In this document: positions 34,136 through 48,540 of the stretch, one piece after another
Numbering within the stretch: the stretch's first letter is position 1
Layout: each line of letters starts with the position of its first letter
Source: Tolypeutes matacus
Lineage: Eukaryota > Chordata > Mammalia > Cingulata > Chlamyphoridae
Reading direction: 5' to 3'
DNA: 64,000 nucleotides
Assembly: GCA_026826555.1 (NCBI GenBank)
Contig: JAKSZT010054304.1
Coordinates: forward strand, 32,505,188 to 32,569,187
Notes under the pieces: generated by a model
What the model was told of the DNA's origin: nothing
The model's database searches: none
What the model saw: the letters and a program-made list of their open reading frames with translations, nothing else
Translations under genes and position numbers: made by a program

Positions 34136-37100
34136 CTAAAATCAGGAACAAAGCAAGGATCTATCTACACATTATCCATATTCAGAATTGTACTAGAAGT
34201 TCTAGCTAGTACAATAAGATAATAAAAAGAAACAAAAGGTATAAAATGACAAAAAGAAGAAAAGAAATTGTCTTGATTCATAGATGACATGCTTGTCAAC
34301 ATAAATAATCACACAGAATCTGCAAAACATTACTGGAAGGAATAAACAGGATGAAATAGAAATGTTCAATATACAAAAGTCAATTTTCTTCATATATACA
34401 AACAATGAACAATTGGCATTGGAATTTTTAAAAATGTCATTTGAAATAGTGCCACAAAAATGAAACACATACAAATAAATTGACAACATATGTATAGGAT
34501 CTGTATGATGAAAGGAAACAAAGATCTAAATCAATGGAGATATAGTATGTGTTCAGGGATTTAAATGTTCAATATTCTCAAGATTTTAATTCTTCCCAGT
34601 TTCATCTATAGATAGAACACAATATTAATCAAAATCATGGCAACCTATTTTATAGATATTGACAAGGTGATTCTAAAGTTTATGTGGGAAGTCAAATGAC
34701 TAAGAATATCTATCAAAATTTAACAACAAAAAAAAAGGAAAACATTGGAATACTGACAGTTCCTGAATTCATGACTTACTATAAAGCTACATGCATCAAG
34801 ACAGCATAATATTGCAAAGAAAATTGGATATTTATATCAAGGAAACAGAACAGAGAGCCCAGAAGTAGAGCCGCACAAATATAGCCAACTGACATTTTAC
34901 AAAAGCACAAAGGCAATTCAAAGTTCAAAAATAGTTTTTTCAAATTGTGTTTTCTATATTAGATGTTCACATTTAAACAAACAAGCAATAAAAAGCCCTT
35001 ATACACATATTTTAAACTTTACAAAAAATAAAGTAAAATCAAAATGGAACATATTCCTAAATGGAAATGGAAATTATAAAAATTATGGAAAGAAATATAG
35101 GAGTTAATCAACATGATCTAGGATTTGGTGGTAAGTTCTTAGCTACAACACAAATGAATGAGTCATAAAAGATAATATTGGACTTTATTAAACTTAAAAG
35201 TTGGTGTTTATTACATTTAAAACCTTGTGCTCTGCAAAAATGCTATTAAAACAATGAAAAGAATGAAAAGACAAGTGACAGACTGGGAGAAAAAATTTGC
35301 AATATTTCTAATAAAGGACAAGTATTTAAAATATGCAAAGAACTCTTAACACTCAACAATAAGAAAGCAAAGAATCCAATTTTAAAAATGGGCAAAAGAT
35401 CTCCTGGACACCTCATCAAAAAACTGGAGACATAAAGATGGCAAAAGGCATATGAAAAGGTATTCAACATCTTTTGTCACTAGGGAAATGCAGAATAAAC
35501 CAATATGTGATACCAGTAAACATTTACGTGAATGACTAAAATCCAAAAATCTAACAATACTAATTGCTAGCAAGAATGTGTAGTAGCAGGAATTCTTATT
35601 TATTGCTGGGGATGCAAAATGGTACAACCAGTTTGGACGACAGTTTGAGGTTTCCTGCAAAGCTAAACATAATTTTACTATGTGATCCACCATTCACACT
35701 ACTAGGTTTTTAGCCAAGTTATTTGAAAAATTTATGTTTATTCAAAACACTGCACATGAGTGTTTCTAGCATCCTTAATCACTAAAATAGGAAGCAATCA
35801 AGATTTCCTTCAATTGGTGAATGGATAAACTGCATATCCATACAATGAAATACTATTGAGTGTCACAAAAGAATGAGCTATCAAGACACACAAAGACATG
35901 GACGAATCTTAAATGTCCATGATAAACTAGTATGAAAAGTCAACATGCTTATTGATTCCATTTATATGACACTTGTATACATGAAGAACTATAGCAATGA
36001 TAAAAAGATCAGTAATTTGTCAGAGATTTCGGGTTACATGAGTGGAAAGTTGAATAGGTAAACCATAGTGGATTTTTAGGGCAGTGGAACAATGCAATGA
36101 TATTATAATGGTTGACACATGAAACAATGCATTTGTCAAAATGCATAGAACTTTACAACGCAAAGATTAAACCTTAATGTATGCAAATTTAAAAGTTCAT
36201 TTATGTGGTCTAGAATTCCTGGATGGAATGCAGAATGTTACAAAACAGTCAAACTGTATTACAAATGTATGAAATAACCTTATTGAAGAAGATGGAGGGA
36301 AAGCTCTTGACCTAAGTAACTGTGGAAATGGAGTCTATATGGCTAAAGACAAAAGAAACAGTACAGATGCACTGTAATCTAGTTGTTTCCCATGGGCATG
36401 ATACCACTGTGCATGTATGCTGGAAGTGAGCAATGAAGTTCAGTGGGTGGTGCATGGTGGAAGCCAATTTTCTCACTACTCTTGTGGGAGTTTATAGATA
36501 AGGAAGGGGAAGAGAAGAAAACAATCCATGTAGTAAAGGATTACAGTGGGAGACATCAGTATGAACTCATGATTAGGTTAATATAGATACTGATGGTTGT
36601 ATATAGAAATACTCGAGAAAAAAAAACTCCACAATAATGGGATTGAATAAACAAACAAACATATCGGGAGAATAGACAAATCTCCCATTCAGAAGAATTC
36701 CAACAAATTTACGTCCGTACTCTACCCTCAAATGTGGGCATGCATAGTGACTTCCTTCCAAAGAGTAGATTATGGATAAGGGAAATAAAGAATAACTTTA
36801 GTGGAGAAACCTCAGTCAGAGGATCAAGATTAACCTCAACAGTGATGTCATATTGAAAATATATAACCTTGATAAAATGTGATGGAATGCTACTTCCGCT
36901 CTGTGACTTTACTTCCAAAAACCCATAACACCAATCTCATCATGAAAAAAAAATAAGGCACATGCCAATCAAGTAATGTTCTACAAAATTCCTGGCCAGT
37001 CATACACCAAACCGCCAAAGTCATTTTAAAAAATCAAGGAAAGTTTAAGAAACTCTCACATGCAAGAGGAGTCTGAGCCATGATGACTAAATGTAATGTG

Positions 37101-37345
37101 GTATCCTAGATGGGATCCTTGGAAAGAAAATGACATAAATGAAAACTAGGAAAATCTTAATAAATTATGTAGTTTATATAATAGTAACCCATCAATATCA
37201 GTTCTTTAATTCTGACAATATACCATACTAGTTTAAAAGGTTAATGATAGGGAAATCTGAGTGTGGAACAAGGGAAAATCTCTGTACTATACTATTATCA
37301 TAATTTTTTAAAATCTGAAATTATTCTGAAATTAGAAAGTTTATT
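34136..37345 (+). mobile_element. L1M: ORF2 C-terminal half plus long 3' UTR
   Basis: It starts inside ORF2 at the reverse-transcriptase region (ATTGTACTAGAAGTTCTAGC, then CATAGATGACATGC where FADDM should be) and continues through the MRYHLTP-equivalent (about 35490). The C-terminus is TCCATACAATGAAATACTAT. A 3' UTR of over 1.2 kb ends in GTGGTATCCTAGATGGGATC, ATATCAGTTCTTTAATTCTG and ATCTCTGTACTATACTATTA near 37300. All frames are broken. The long UTR may combine two overlapping L1M insertions. Confidence 0.8.
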
Positions 37346-37469
37346 ACATACAAAATGATTTTTAATTTCAGCCTTGTTTTTCTCAATTTTGGAATATGTA
37401 AAAAAGGTAAGGGAACTGCTTTTCTATAATTTCTTATCCCTGACATCCAGAAGAAAAAAAAAATTTGAC

Positions 37470-37690
37470 AGTTTTACACATATTCTTTCTGATTTATTCT
37501 TCCTCATACAAACATAGATACAGGCATTTGTAATGGAATCATGTGATATGTCTTATTCTACACTTTGCTTGTTTCACTTAACAACCTGTCATGAATATCT
37601 TTCCAAGTTAGTACTCACGGCACAGCATCATTTTTTAATAGCTTAATAATATAAAGTGGTATAAATGTGTCAGTCATTTTAGAGTTGTTT
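37470..37690 (-). mobile_element. L1M-like fragment, antisense
   Basis: TTGTAATGGAATCATGTGAT, TTGCTTGTTTCACTTAACAA, CTGTCATGAATATCTTTCCA and a TTTTTTAATAGCTTAATAAT stretch follow the antisense L1M ORF2-end pattern. Confidence 0.55.
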
Positions 37691-38984
37691 AAGTTGATAA
37701 TGATTTTGTCCTACTTTAACATCTAAATGTGTTATAAATATATTGTTATGCATTTGTATTAGTCTGTTAGAGAGCAAAATTTGTACTAAATCTTGAAAAC
37801 CTAGTAGAAATTCATCAAGATGAGGAGGAGTGGGTGAAGGCAAAATAAAAACACAAGCAAAGTCAAGAAAGTATAATGTCATTTGGTGTGCCCCTGTTGA
37901 AGTCTGGGTTCAAACAGAAGAGAGCAAATAAGAAAGCATCAAGCTAAGAAGTTAAAAAGTATATTTTTATCTATAAATACTAAGGACTTTTTATTGTATT
38001 TTAACTTTTAAAAAATTATAACTCAACCTCACAGTCCAATAACATTTTAAAAGTGGAAGTTATCTTTAATATCATAATCAGAGATAATCATCATTACAAA
38101 CTGTGTGTACATTTTCCATCAAATTTTATTAAGTGACAAAGTTGTTGATGATATATGTTTTTCTTTCAAAGAATTTACAAAAGTCATTCTGGCCTCGAAA
38201 ATGTAGGATTATACATTCATAACATTAAAAATATTTTGAGCACCATAGTACATATCTATTTATTTATAAATAATACATTTTTATTGTTTTGTAGAGATAC
38301 TATTGACATTAGAACTTGCAAAGATATAAAAATTTTATAAGGTTATAATAAATATAACAATATTTTAAAGAATTTGACTTGATTTTTTAACACTTCAAAA
38401 CCCTTTTTTGTTTTCAGTGAAGTAATAGCATTAAAATAATAAAATATTAACAATGTGATAGAATATGATTTAATGTTTAAAAGTCTTAATTTATCATTTC
38501 AACAGAAGTTCAAATGTTTGGTTTAGTTTACTGGCTATCACAAGAAAAATGTCATTAAGATGCAAATAGAAGCACATCTTTGGATTGCCGTATGAATTGT
38601 GATTCTCAGTTTCAAATAACATTCTACCGGTTATATGAAAGCTTTGAAATTTGTCTAGCAAATATGTATCTTTCTTGTTATTAATCCATAGTTCTTGCAT
38701 ATTGATTGGGCCCTTTTTTGTTTGTATTTTAACAAATGGTCTCAAAATGCTATAAAATATCTCCTAAATAATTTTAATCTGGTTAGAAATATATATTTCT
38801 AAATTTTAAGGATGCAGATAAAACACTACTTAGTTTTTTTCAGCAAAAATTTTACACACAAAAAATAAATCATTTACAAATTTCCATTTTCAAAATAGTT
38901 GATTTCCATGCTTCTTTTTGGGGACGTTCATGGAGAGGCTGGTGTTATTACCTTCTTTTTCATATTTAATACTGATTGTCACCT
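37691..38984. other. anonymous AT-rich DNA
   Basis: No gene or clear repeat. An 83-codon minus-strand frame at 38494-38745 shows no motif. Confidence 0.5.
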
Positions 38985-39215
38985 GTGCCAGGCTCTCTTC
39001 TTAAATGTAGGTGTATATAAATACACTCATTTAAATTGTACAACAACCAAATGAAGTAAGTGCTCTTCATATCTCCTCTTTAGAGGGAAGGAAATTGAGT
39101 CACAAGTAAGTTAAAATATTTGTTAAGGTTACCCATACATTAAGTTGTAGAACTGGGATTGAAACCAATATTGCCTGGTTTGGGGCTTTTAACTACTATG
39201 CTATACCACTAGTTT
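38985..39215 (-). mobile_element. MIR SINE, antisense
   Basis: GTGCCAGGCTCTCTTCTTAA, ATTGTACAACAACCAAATGA, GGAAGGAAATTGAGTCACAAG, GTAGAACTGGGATTGAAACC and ACTACTATGCTATACCACT give almost the whole antisense MIR consensus in order. Confidence 0.92.
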
Positions 39216-42200
39216 CCATTCAACTGCACAATGGATTACTACTGGCAACCAAATATTGTCACAGACAAACCAGCAGCTTTGAAAGGCTTTTCTTCTGGTA
39301 AAAGAAAAAAAAAATCGCTAGTGCATTTTTAAGCTCCAGAGCTTACTTTTCCATGAGGTCGTCAACTTACATGTGTGTTGTAGAAATGCAACTCACAATT
39401 CCTCCCCACAAATATTATAATTTCAATTTCTTGATTTTTGCTTATATTCTTTATTTTCATTCTGCTGACAAGTCTTTCCCAGGACAGAGTTTGTGGTTAT
39501 TTCCTTTTGAAGCTGCCAAATATGTCCATATACATTCACCTTTCATTGCCCCACATGTGTATCAGGTGTCAATTATCATTTTGAAGATTTGACTAGTGCT
39601 TCCTTAGAAAATAATTATAGTACATGAATTCTCATAAAACCATTTAACCTGCCTACTTCATGTATCTGGTGGACATATTTTCAGGCACCATCCTAAATTC
39701 CTGGATCCTATTTTATGTACTAGAGAATCTAACTTATAATAGGAAATAAATACCCAAGAAGAGTCTATCTTCAATTGAGGACCCCTATGATGTTGATCAG
39801 ATTATTTGCAGCACATCACATCATTTAGACTCATCTACTAGTGGCTAGCACTGGCTCTCCAAGTCCCAGGGCACTACTGAACCCTGTGTGCCTATAATGG
39901 AATCAAATGGTTTGGTTTATCTGCCTATCCGTATTATTTGAGTGGTAATTGTACAATGAACAATAGTGAGCTCTGTATCTCTATTTTCCAAGAATCTCTA
40001 TGTTGCCACTGTTTAGTCCCTAAATGAAAAGTGCCAAGAGATGAAGTTGGTGTGGCCCTGATATTTTTTTGCAGTTTATATAATATATATAAGAATCTCT
40101 ACCTGATACTCCTGCCTTTCTGCTCATTTATCATTCCAGGCCGCATTCTTCATGGACCTGGGTAGTTGCCAGCAACATTTTCTTGGATCCTGACAGAAAA
40201 GATGAGACCCTTGGATCAGAGTCAATAGGAATTATCATTTACAGCACAATAAACAGTGTGAGCTTCATGTTCATGCTGGCTCCTCCTGTACTGAAGTCTC
40301 GTGGATGTAATGTGGAGAGGCCAAGTTGAGTGCTACATACCCAGCGGTCTATGTCACAGCTAAGCAACCTCAGGCTTAGGGTGGAGACATATTTTTTTTT
40401 TTTAACTGGATGGTAAACAAACCTGCCCTTTACTGTACATAAATCATTGAAAATATATTTTTGGCCAAAGGTCAACAATGCCTCTGCTTATAAGATGTGC
40501 AGAAATGCAAGGAACCCAAGGAGAAGTATCTCTAACCATATCTCAAACAGCCAGGAACATGTGCTTAAATAAACCCTGTTCACCTTAGGGAGCAGGTTAA
40601 CAATTATCTCAGTCAGGCTGTTCTTCTGACAAGAATATACTGTTTACTCAGACCCCTTATTAAGCAGTTCTTGACAAATCCAAGCCAGGGTTTATAATAT
40701 TCCATAAATAGCTCCTAGAAAATGGTGGTTCCAGTGTCAGCCTTCCTCAGATGAACTTAACACTAGATTTCTGAAAATAGGCTGTACCACTACAGAATTA
40801 TTAGGCAGTCTTTACAACAGATATTTGGAATGCCAATTGGGCAGATTTCCTTTAGCTTTTCTATGGTAAGGGGATCATGCGCAAGACCATGAGTAAGAAA
40901 ATCCATATTCTGTTCCATATGTCCTCCCTCTGTATATTTCATGGACAGCCACTATTGTTCAGATTACAAATCTAGCCCCTTACCAGTTTAACCATTAAGC
41001 TAAAATAGGCAAGGTTTCTCTGCCTTGCCATTCACTATCTAATTGTCATTCCAACAAAAGTGAAACACACAGAAACCCCATAACAAAGTTCTTGTTAGCC
41101 TATATGGGAGTTTTATCATAAAAATCCCCTATTAAATAAGCATTTCAAGAATCCAGCCAATTGCTTTATATTTTTAAAGATCATCCCCTCAACATATCAT
41201 TGCCACCCTATCTATGAGGAATAGGTGTTTGAAAGGCCAGGGGTGCAGATTCACAATGAGAGCAGCTTGCTTAATTGAGACTAAGTAGTGGGTTCTCACA
41301 ATGAGGGTCACAAGTAGGAATTGTGTGTGTATGGCTCATTCATTTGAAAAGAATGAAGGAAAACGGCATTAGAACTGAGAAAAAGAACAGAAGACAGAAG
41401 ACAAGAGAGATGAGATTTATAGAGCCTCTATAAATCCAATTTTTATCTGTTTCTGCCTATCACATTTAAGTTAACCTCTATAAACTGCATATTCTTATGT
41501 CTCCTGTGTCTTTCTGAATTTTCCTCTTTCTGAACATTTCTTTCTCAGTAAGAACACATTAATCTATGCTAACAGATGCCTGCAATATCAAATGTGGGTA
41601 TTCTATGGGCCTTGATTGTTGACCAATCCTTGGAGGATAGGCTGTTGCTTCAAGGGGAGATTCAGGGAATTATAATAACACAGAAGTTTCTGATAGGATA
41701 GGATGTGAATTAAAAGGGGGATGGGCAGAACTATAACAGGTAGATCCTAGGTCCAGGTTAGATGTTGTTTGAATTCTTAGGTGGAATTAGACTAGTTAGA
41801 GGCTATGTTAGAAATTCAAAGGAATGTTAGAACTTACAAGTAGAGAAAAACAAGGTAAGCTACATGCCTTAAGATTCCGACAAGGACAAATACAAAGACT
41901 GGAGCAACACAGGGCTTGGTATAGGAACAATGTCCAAGATGCTAGGTTGAAAAGCATGAGGTCAATAGATTAGAGACCTTGGGACACTTAAGATATGAAG
42001 GTAAGACCTGATGAAAGTTGAGAAATATCTTGAAATAATCTGACTAGGGTTTTAGAATTTGTAGAGTTTTGAATTTCCCCAGGAGGAATAGCCTGCTGTA
42101 AAATATAAATCACCCTGCCCCCAGGAGCATGTAGAGGCTGTAAAACTGGTTAAGATTTCACATATCAAGTCCATGGTATACCTATATCTCCACCTATCAT

Positions 42201-42689
42201 TTGAAATTTTGAAACCCAATAATATTATGATTATTTTATTCTGTTCTTCCAGTCTTTCTTTCATATGTCTATCCAAATTTTATATATCCACTTGGAAATT
42301 GCTAATCCAGTCTTCAGGAGGTGATTCCCTGTAGCACTGCAGTTTTGAGAGTGCTCCTTAATGATACCTTGGATCTTTCCTTTTGGGAAAGGTCATTCAA
42401 TTCTTCTTCCCAATTCTTCCAGTTATTTTCGTTAGTTCTCTTTATGCAACAGTCACTTTCTCTGACCCAAAACTCATCCTTTAATCCAGCTTCCTCCTTA
42501 AAACATCTAGATATGATTTTAATTTATGTTTTCCTCCTTTAGCTGTGTTCAAATGAGTCTAATTTCATCTCTGAAATATTGAGACCCCTTGATATATAGC
42601 CCTCTGTTCTTTTATTCCTCAGAAGTTTCTTATTTATACTCTACAAGATCTAGTTGAAAGTGTTTTCTAAACCATCTTTTATCCTTCAT
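39216..42689. other. 3.5 kb with no recognised gene or repeat
   Basis: Somewhat less AT-rich than the average of the window. Open frames of 73-79 codons at 39353-39592, 40239-40478, 42052-42276 and 42321-42542 show no domain. An old, unrecognised retroviral interior is possible but I see no motif to support it. Confidence 0.5.
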
Positions 42690-42955
42690 CTAAAGCAGTA
42701 GCTTCAGTTTTTTAAAAGAAAATACCCGCTTCATACATTTTATAGAAGGTCTAATACACCAACAAAAAACACACTACACATGCTCTTAACTGAAAGAAAA
42801 AATTTATGGAACTATACTTACCAATATTAATTTTGAAGTACTCAAAAATTTTCTGTTCTCTTCTATTTCTTTAAAAATGTCATAGGAGCATCTCCATTTA
42901 GTTGATTTGCTACTCAGTAATGGTTCTTCATTTGGCATTTGAAAAACACTGATTT
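42690..42955. mobile_element. possible small hAT-like DNA transposon
   Basis: The left edge AAAGCAGTAGCTTCAGTTTT and the right edge TTTGAAAAACACTGATTTAA are roughly inverted and resemble MER1-type termini. The interior is not recognised. Confidence 0.35.
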
Positions 42956-44079
42956 AAGTACCCTGCATTTTTTTTCTGTTTCCCTTGATATCTGCACTGA
43001 TTCAGGCACAGCCTAATTTCTAAGAACTAAGTTATCAAAGTGGCAAGATTTTTAAAATTACTTTTGGCATTTGGAGTTCTTCCACTTTCATGCATATTTT
43101 TCTTTACTTCTTATCTGCAACATAATATAAGCCTTCTGTTTCTATTATATGTTTGTTAATAAAGTCATCAATGGTTCTTTATCATATATATTTTAGGAGT
43201 ATTTGTTGGCAAAGGTATGTATTTTCATTCTAATTCAGCCACAATTATTATAGTAGAAAGGAAAACTACCTCTCAAAAGCTGTGGATTTTTTTTTTCTTT
43301 CACTGTTAAATAGTGTAAATCAAGAGGGACTTCTAATAATTTACTACTATGTTCAGTGAATTTTTTACAGCAGTGTATTAAGTGTCATACGATACAAATA
43401 CTGCTTACAACAATTATAGATGATTATCTTTGTATTCTGGACTTTAAAATACTCCTTGAAAATTTGATATCTTTGTCTATTATTAGCAATATCTAAAGCT
43501 AAAATAGATACAAAGAGCAAAGATGCCAATTAAAAATTGTTTGATATAAATTCTATTTTAAATAATGTTGCTGGTAATTTTGATTTTTTAAAACATTTTG
43601 GCCAGCTCCTGTCAAATCGGATTAGAATATAATTGTTTTTTAACTTGTTATATCACTGATGATAGACCTATATAAGGGGTGAAGCTGTCAATTTACTACT
43701 TTTCTGTTCATTTGTAAAAGCTTTCAAAAGCCATTTTCAATGTAATGTTTTAGCAAGGATTTAAATATTTCTACTTATTTGCCCATCTTGTGAAAACTTG
43801 TTTATAGAATAGTAATTATTTTAATCTGTAAGAGTGTTCACCAGAACCTGGTTAACTAGCACGATTTGCAACACACTGAAAGTAAACACAGGAGGATACT
43901 GCTCTCAAACTTTCCTTAATTGAGGATTTTATTCCTCCTTCAAAGTTCTTCATCTATTATACTGGGAACTTGATTTTCTTCCTTGTAAGCCAGTTGACAC
44001 TAGATTTAATCTATCTATTAAATATTGGTAAATGGAAAATATTTTTTGTCAGCTGAAATAAATATAATAGAACTTGTAT
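42956..44079. other. anonymous AT-rich DNA
   Basis: No gene or repeat is recognised. Confidence 0.5.
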
Positions 44080-44540
44080 CAATTATCTATTGTTGCATTA
44101 GAAAACACCCCAAAATATAGTAGAATGACACAATAACATCAACTATTTTGTTCATGATTTTACAAATTGGGCAGATCTGGGTGGAGATAGTTTGTGTCTT
44201 CTCCATGTGGTGTCAGCTGGGGCAGCTCAACTGGAATTTGAAGATCAAATTCCAAGATAGCTCACTTAAATGTCTGGCAGGTTGTTGCTGCATGACAATT
44301 TTTTTCCACAGAGCCTCTCCACAGACATGGGGGTTAGGTTCTGGAACAAAACATACCAATAGACAGGTGATAAAATTGCCAATTTCTTATGTCTCAAGCT
44401 GGGAAACTGACAGTGTGTCAGTTCCACAAATTCTATTGTTCAAGTAGTCACAGATCCCAGGTCAAGTGCAGCAGACACAGACATTAACCCTCCCACTCTC
44501 AGTGGTAGGGAGGACAAAAATTGGGGCCATATATCGAAAC
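44080..44540 (-). mobile_element. MLT1-type MaLR LTR (older subfamily)
   Basis: The plus strand begins ATCAATTATCTATTGTTGCATTAG and contains CACCCCAAAATATAGTAGAAT, TGTGTCAGTTCCACAAATTC, TAGTCACAGATCCCAGGTCA, and ends GGGGCCATATATCGAAACTG. This is the antisense layout of an MLT1-type LTR. A 99-codon plus-strand frame at 44148-44447 lies inside it and is not a gene. Confidence 0.7.
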
Positions 44541-47500
44541 TGCCACAGAAATTATATTATGTATGCTATTGAATCACACTCCACACTCTATTTTAGGAAC
44601 CAGATAAAGAGTATAGATAGGGGGAGACTTAGTTAGAAAACAAATCAATTATAAATTCAATGCTTAGTCTAAGCAGTGTAATGATCATAGCAATGGGGAT
44701 GGAAAGCAACTGGCAATTAGACAGATATTTAGTTGGTGTAATTCACAGAATTTGATTACTTAGTGTATAATAGAGGGGGGATAATGGAGAAACCAAATCT
44801 GAGTAAACAGAGATGAATGTGGTGTCATTCATTAATCCTGATAAACTACAGGATGAGGCGCAGTTTGGTGGAAGGGGAAAGCTAGATAATGATTCACTAA
44901 TGAATATGTTTATTTTGAAGTAGACTTGATCAATCCAGATAGAAAATGTGTAACGGGCAATTGAAAAACTATAGAGCTTGGGGACTAAGTATTTATGTTT
45001 AGAACTCATCAGTGTTTAGGGTAGAGGTAAATTCATATAAATGAGTAAGATTTTATGTGTTGCTATATCATGGGGAGAAAAAACTGAGACTAGAAAGTTG
45101 ACAATTATTATTACTTAAAAGTATGGCAAGAAAACAAACATTCAACGATGGAGATTGAGAAGAGACAATGAGAAACAGGAGTGGGGTATATTAATAGCCT
45201 AGATAGGACCGATTTGCAAAAGGGGCAATTGGCTAATTGTTTCAATAGAAATTAGCAATTTGCATAGTGTAAAGGTCACTTTAGGTATTCAAAAGTGGCT
45301 CCTTAAAATTGGCAGAAGAGGAAGACTTAGATTTTATGGTTCCCTTCTTATTCTCCAAGAATTATTTTTTTAATCACTTCAACTATAATTAAGAGAGCAC
45401 TTCCTTTCCCTAAACTGTCTTCCTAATCCTGCAAATAAGAATTTTTTCTTAATATATTTCAATACAGCTAAGATTAAACCAAGCTAAAGTTTATGAATTA
45501 GGAAATGATAAATAAGCAGAGCCAACAAACAGCAAATACTTAATTTGACTTAGTTTAATTGTGCAGCCCACAACATGGTGACTTCTACCAAATGGCAATA
45601 GTATTCACCTATCAGTTACTATAATAATGCCCCCTCATGTCCCAAAATGCTCTCTAGGGTGTTGTGTGATCCCATGGAGAACCTATGCCTTAGAAATTCA
45701 TCCTAAGAGAAAACACAATCTAACTATTAGCACTAGGAGCATGGCTTTCATCAAGAACTTCTAAATCCCAACTATGCCATAACACAGTAGAATAAGCTTT
45801 ATACTCATTCAAGAGATAAACAATATAGTGAGTGGGGAAAAAAGAAGAAGGTAGATTTCTTTATGGAAGGCATGGGTGATCTTATTGCTAGTATATTCAA
45901 CAGAATGGTGGGAGAAAACATAAAATTTCAGTAAGTTAAGTCATTTTTTAAAAGAGTAATTGGAGCCAGTAAGAATGTACACAATTCATGCAAATAGTTT
46001 GGTTGCTAAGGAAGGAGAGAGTATTACTGCATGTATTTTCAGATCTTTGGCTAAGGGAAATGCTAATGGAATTAAGAAAATTCAAAACAATGATGCAAAC
46101 ATTCCTGGAAAAATGTGTTCTCAACACAAATTTAATTTCCATTTAAATTATTTTGTCTCTTTTCATAATAGAATAAATTACTAACATAGTTTTTCTGCTT
46201 ATCCCAAATTTTGACCTCAATTCCATTTTTCTGAGCCTTTGGCTATTTCACACCCGATGATTATAATACCAGATGATTGTACTGCTTTTTGATTCTAAAA
46301 AATGCCATTATCAACATATTATTTATTTAAACTTTAGAAAAAAATAATTTACAATTTTTCAAATTTATTTAAAATTGTACTTCTCACTTTCAAAGTCATT
46401 AACAGGTATCTAATTTAGTATCATCTGCAAAACTGATGGGCAGATTTCCAAGTACTTTGTTCTGGTTATTAATAAGCATAGAAATCTAAGAATAGACTAA
46501 TTCTCAAAATTTATTCCTCTGTAACTTGAACCTCTAAGGACAAATCACTGATAACTCTTCTGTTTACCCACAATTCAGTTGTTCACAACAACAAGTTGTA
46601 AAGGAGAAAAGTAAGTTAATTTAGATAAAAATACCAAAATGAATGACTAAATCATATGCCTTCCATTTATTGTAAATATGAGTAAATGAGAAGCTTTCCA
46701 TTGACACTACTAGGTTTACTTTAATATAGAGCTGTCTTAAAAGTTAAAGAAAATATTATTTCACCTATATTGACTGCTTATCTAGTTTTTGGGATAGTTC
46801 TAATATTTTGCATGATTTCTTTGACTCTTTCCAAAAGCCCTATGATTTGGTGCATTTATTTTCATCATGAATAAGATTTGAAGCCAGAACACAAAGGACA
46901 TCTTAGTCAGTTTCAATTCTGAATCCACTTTACTTCATAAGTGGATGTTGTGGAAAAATAAATTATGCTTCTTGAAATACTACTGAAAAAAATTGAGTTC
47001 TTCCAATCTCTTTTTTTTTATTATTCAAATTTTCGATGATGTGGAAAATAAAAAAAAAAAAAAAAAGGAAATAAACAAAACAAGAAAGAAGTTAACATTA
47101 GTTAGTACCTAATGTGTGCCAGGCATTTTAAATAGCTGTTCATTCATTTCATCATTCATTCACTCATTCCTCTGAGAAACAAGAATTCAATGACTGTTTT
47201 ATGTCATTGGTCTTTTCATGATGTTTTTATATCTAATGAAATGTTGCCAAATTAATCCTTAAATTTTAACACTAGAAAAGTTTTGACATGATGCCTAAAC
47301 ATGCCTGAGAACAAGCGGCGGGTACAGTCAACAGGTAAGGTTTGCAAAACAAGAAGAGAAAAAAGTACCTGGGACTCGATAATGCAATTGATCAGTTGCA
47401 TCAGCTTTTAGCTACCTACCTACTAAATTCTTATATTAAAGGTAAATAGCTTACTTGTATAAGTCCCCATTGGTTATGTGTTCAAAGATTTATAGTGGAA

Positions 47501-47897
47501 CTCATCCTAACCTAAATACACATGAAGGAAATATGGTGGTGGAAGTGCCTGGGAGAAAATTTTATGCAAAAAAAAATAATAAACTCATCTTCAACTGCCA
47601 TGAAATATGTTTCTTTGTGAGTGTTAACTCTCCCTTCCTACCCTTAAATGATACCAACTTTTTCTCTTCACTTTTAAGCATAAGAATACTCTCAATTTCA
47701 CTTTTACAAAGTATAATCTGCTGTAAAAAGAACTTCAATTGCTCAGTCAACTGTGGATTTCTATCCTTCTTGGAAGCTTAGACTAACCTTAAATTGAGAG
47801 ATCTGAAAGTAGGGTAGGAAGTGTAGCACAGTACAAGGTATGTGTCTTTTCCCTCCCGATTCCACCTCCTACCCTATATATTAGTGGATGTCTCTGT
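44541..47897. other. anonymous AT-rich DNA, 3.3 kb
   Basis: A17-type run near 47050-47066. Open frames at 44743-45009, 45948-46184 and 47455-47781 have no motif. A few bases near 46835-46900 and 47100-47180 vaguely recall MIR/L3 but are too weak to call. Confidence 0.45.
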
Positions 47898-48540
47898 CTA
47901 GTCCAGGTTTAGAACAAAGAGGAAGGAGGAAAAGTAAAGGGACAAAAGTATCTTAATGGAGTGGGAGCTTTGTAACCTTTCATGAGAGCCTTGTGAAAGA
48001 CAGATGCTCAAATGATGGTACTTTCTCTTCATCAAGTTCTTTTCTGTATTCTTCAAAGACTGCCTCTGCTGGTAATCTCCAAAACAATATACTTCCCTAG
48101 GTGGGCAAAGCATTTTCAAGCGTACTCTGACAGTATTTTCATACAACTGCTCTTCTGCTAGGGTCCTTACTCTGGAATGCAATCTTCTTGGAAGTGTTTT
48201 CTCAGGGCAACTCTAGCTCAAGTAACTTCCAACAGGGTTCACTTTGCCTACTAGAAGAAATCACCTTGACTCTGATGCTGATAAAAGTGCAACATACTTG
48301 CACTATAGTTCACTCTACCTCTGTCCTTGGCATCAATCAGTCGAGCCGTAGCTACTGAATAGTTAGGACTAGTCACTGTGAACTCTGGACTGAAGGAATA
48401 TTTATGAACATCTTCCTGGAACTCTTCCACTATGTTCTCTCCTGGTCCATGTTTGCACTGACAACTGTAGAACCCTATCACTTGGTTTGTGGGGAAAAGG
48501 ATGAGGAATGCTTTTCTCCTTCACTCTGAGGAAAAGAAGG
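47898..48540 (-). pseudogene. coding-like stretch in two frames, unidentified
   Basis: Two minus-strand frames follow each other: 76 codons at 48481-48251 and 94 codons at 48182-47898, with stops between them. Their composition is protein-like (for example GENIVEEFQEDVHKYSFSPE and AEEQLYENTVRVRLKMLC), unlike the Leu/Phe/Ser-rich chance frames elsewhere. A pyrimidine-rich TTCCTTCTTTTCCTCAG sits just upstream on the minus strand (about 48529-48513), like a splice acceptor. The frame does not stay open from that AG, so an intact exon is unlikely. It could be a decayed exon, a retrocopy or chance. I recognise no family. Confidence 0.25.

Noticed and set aside
39216..42689. Possible ancient retroviral interior
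   Set aside because: The region is different in base composition from its neighbours, but no gag, protease, polymerase or envelope motif or LTR pair was found.
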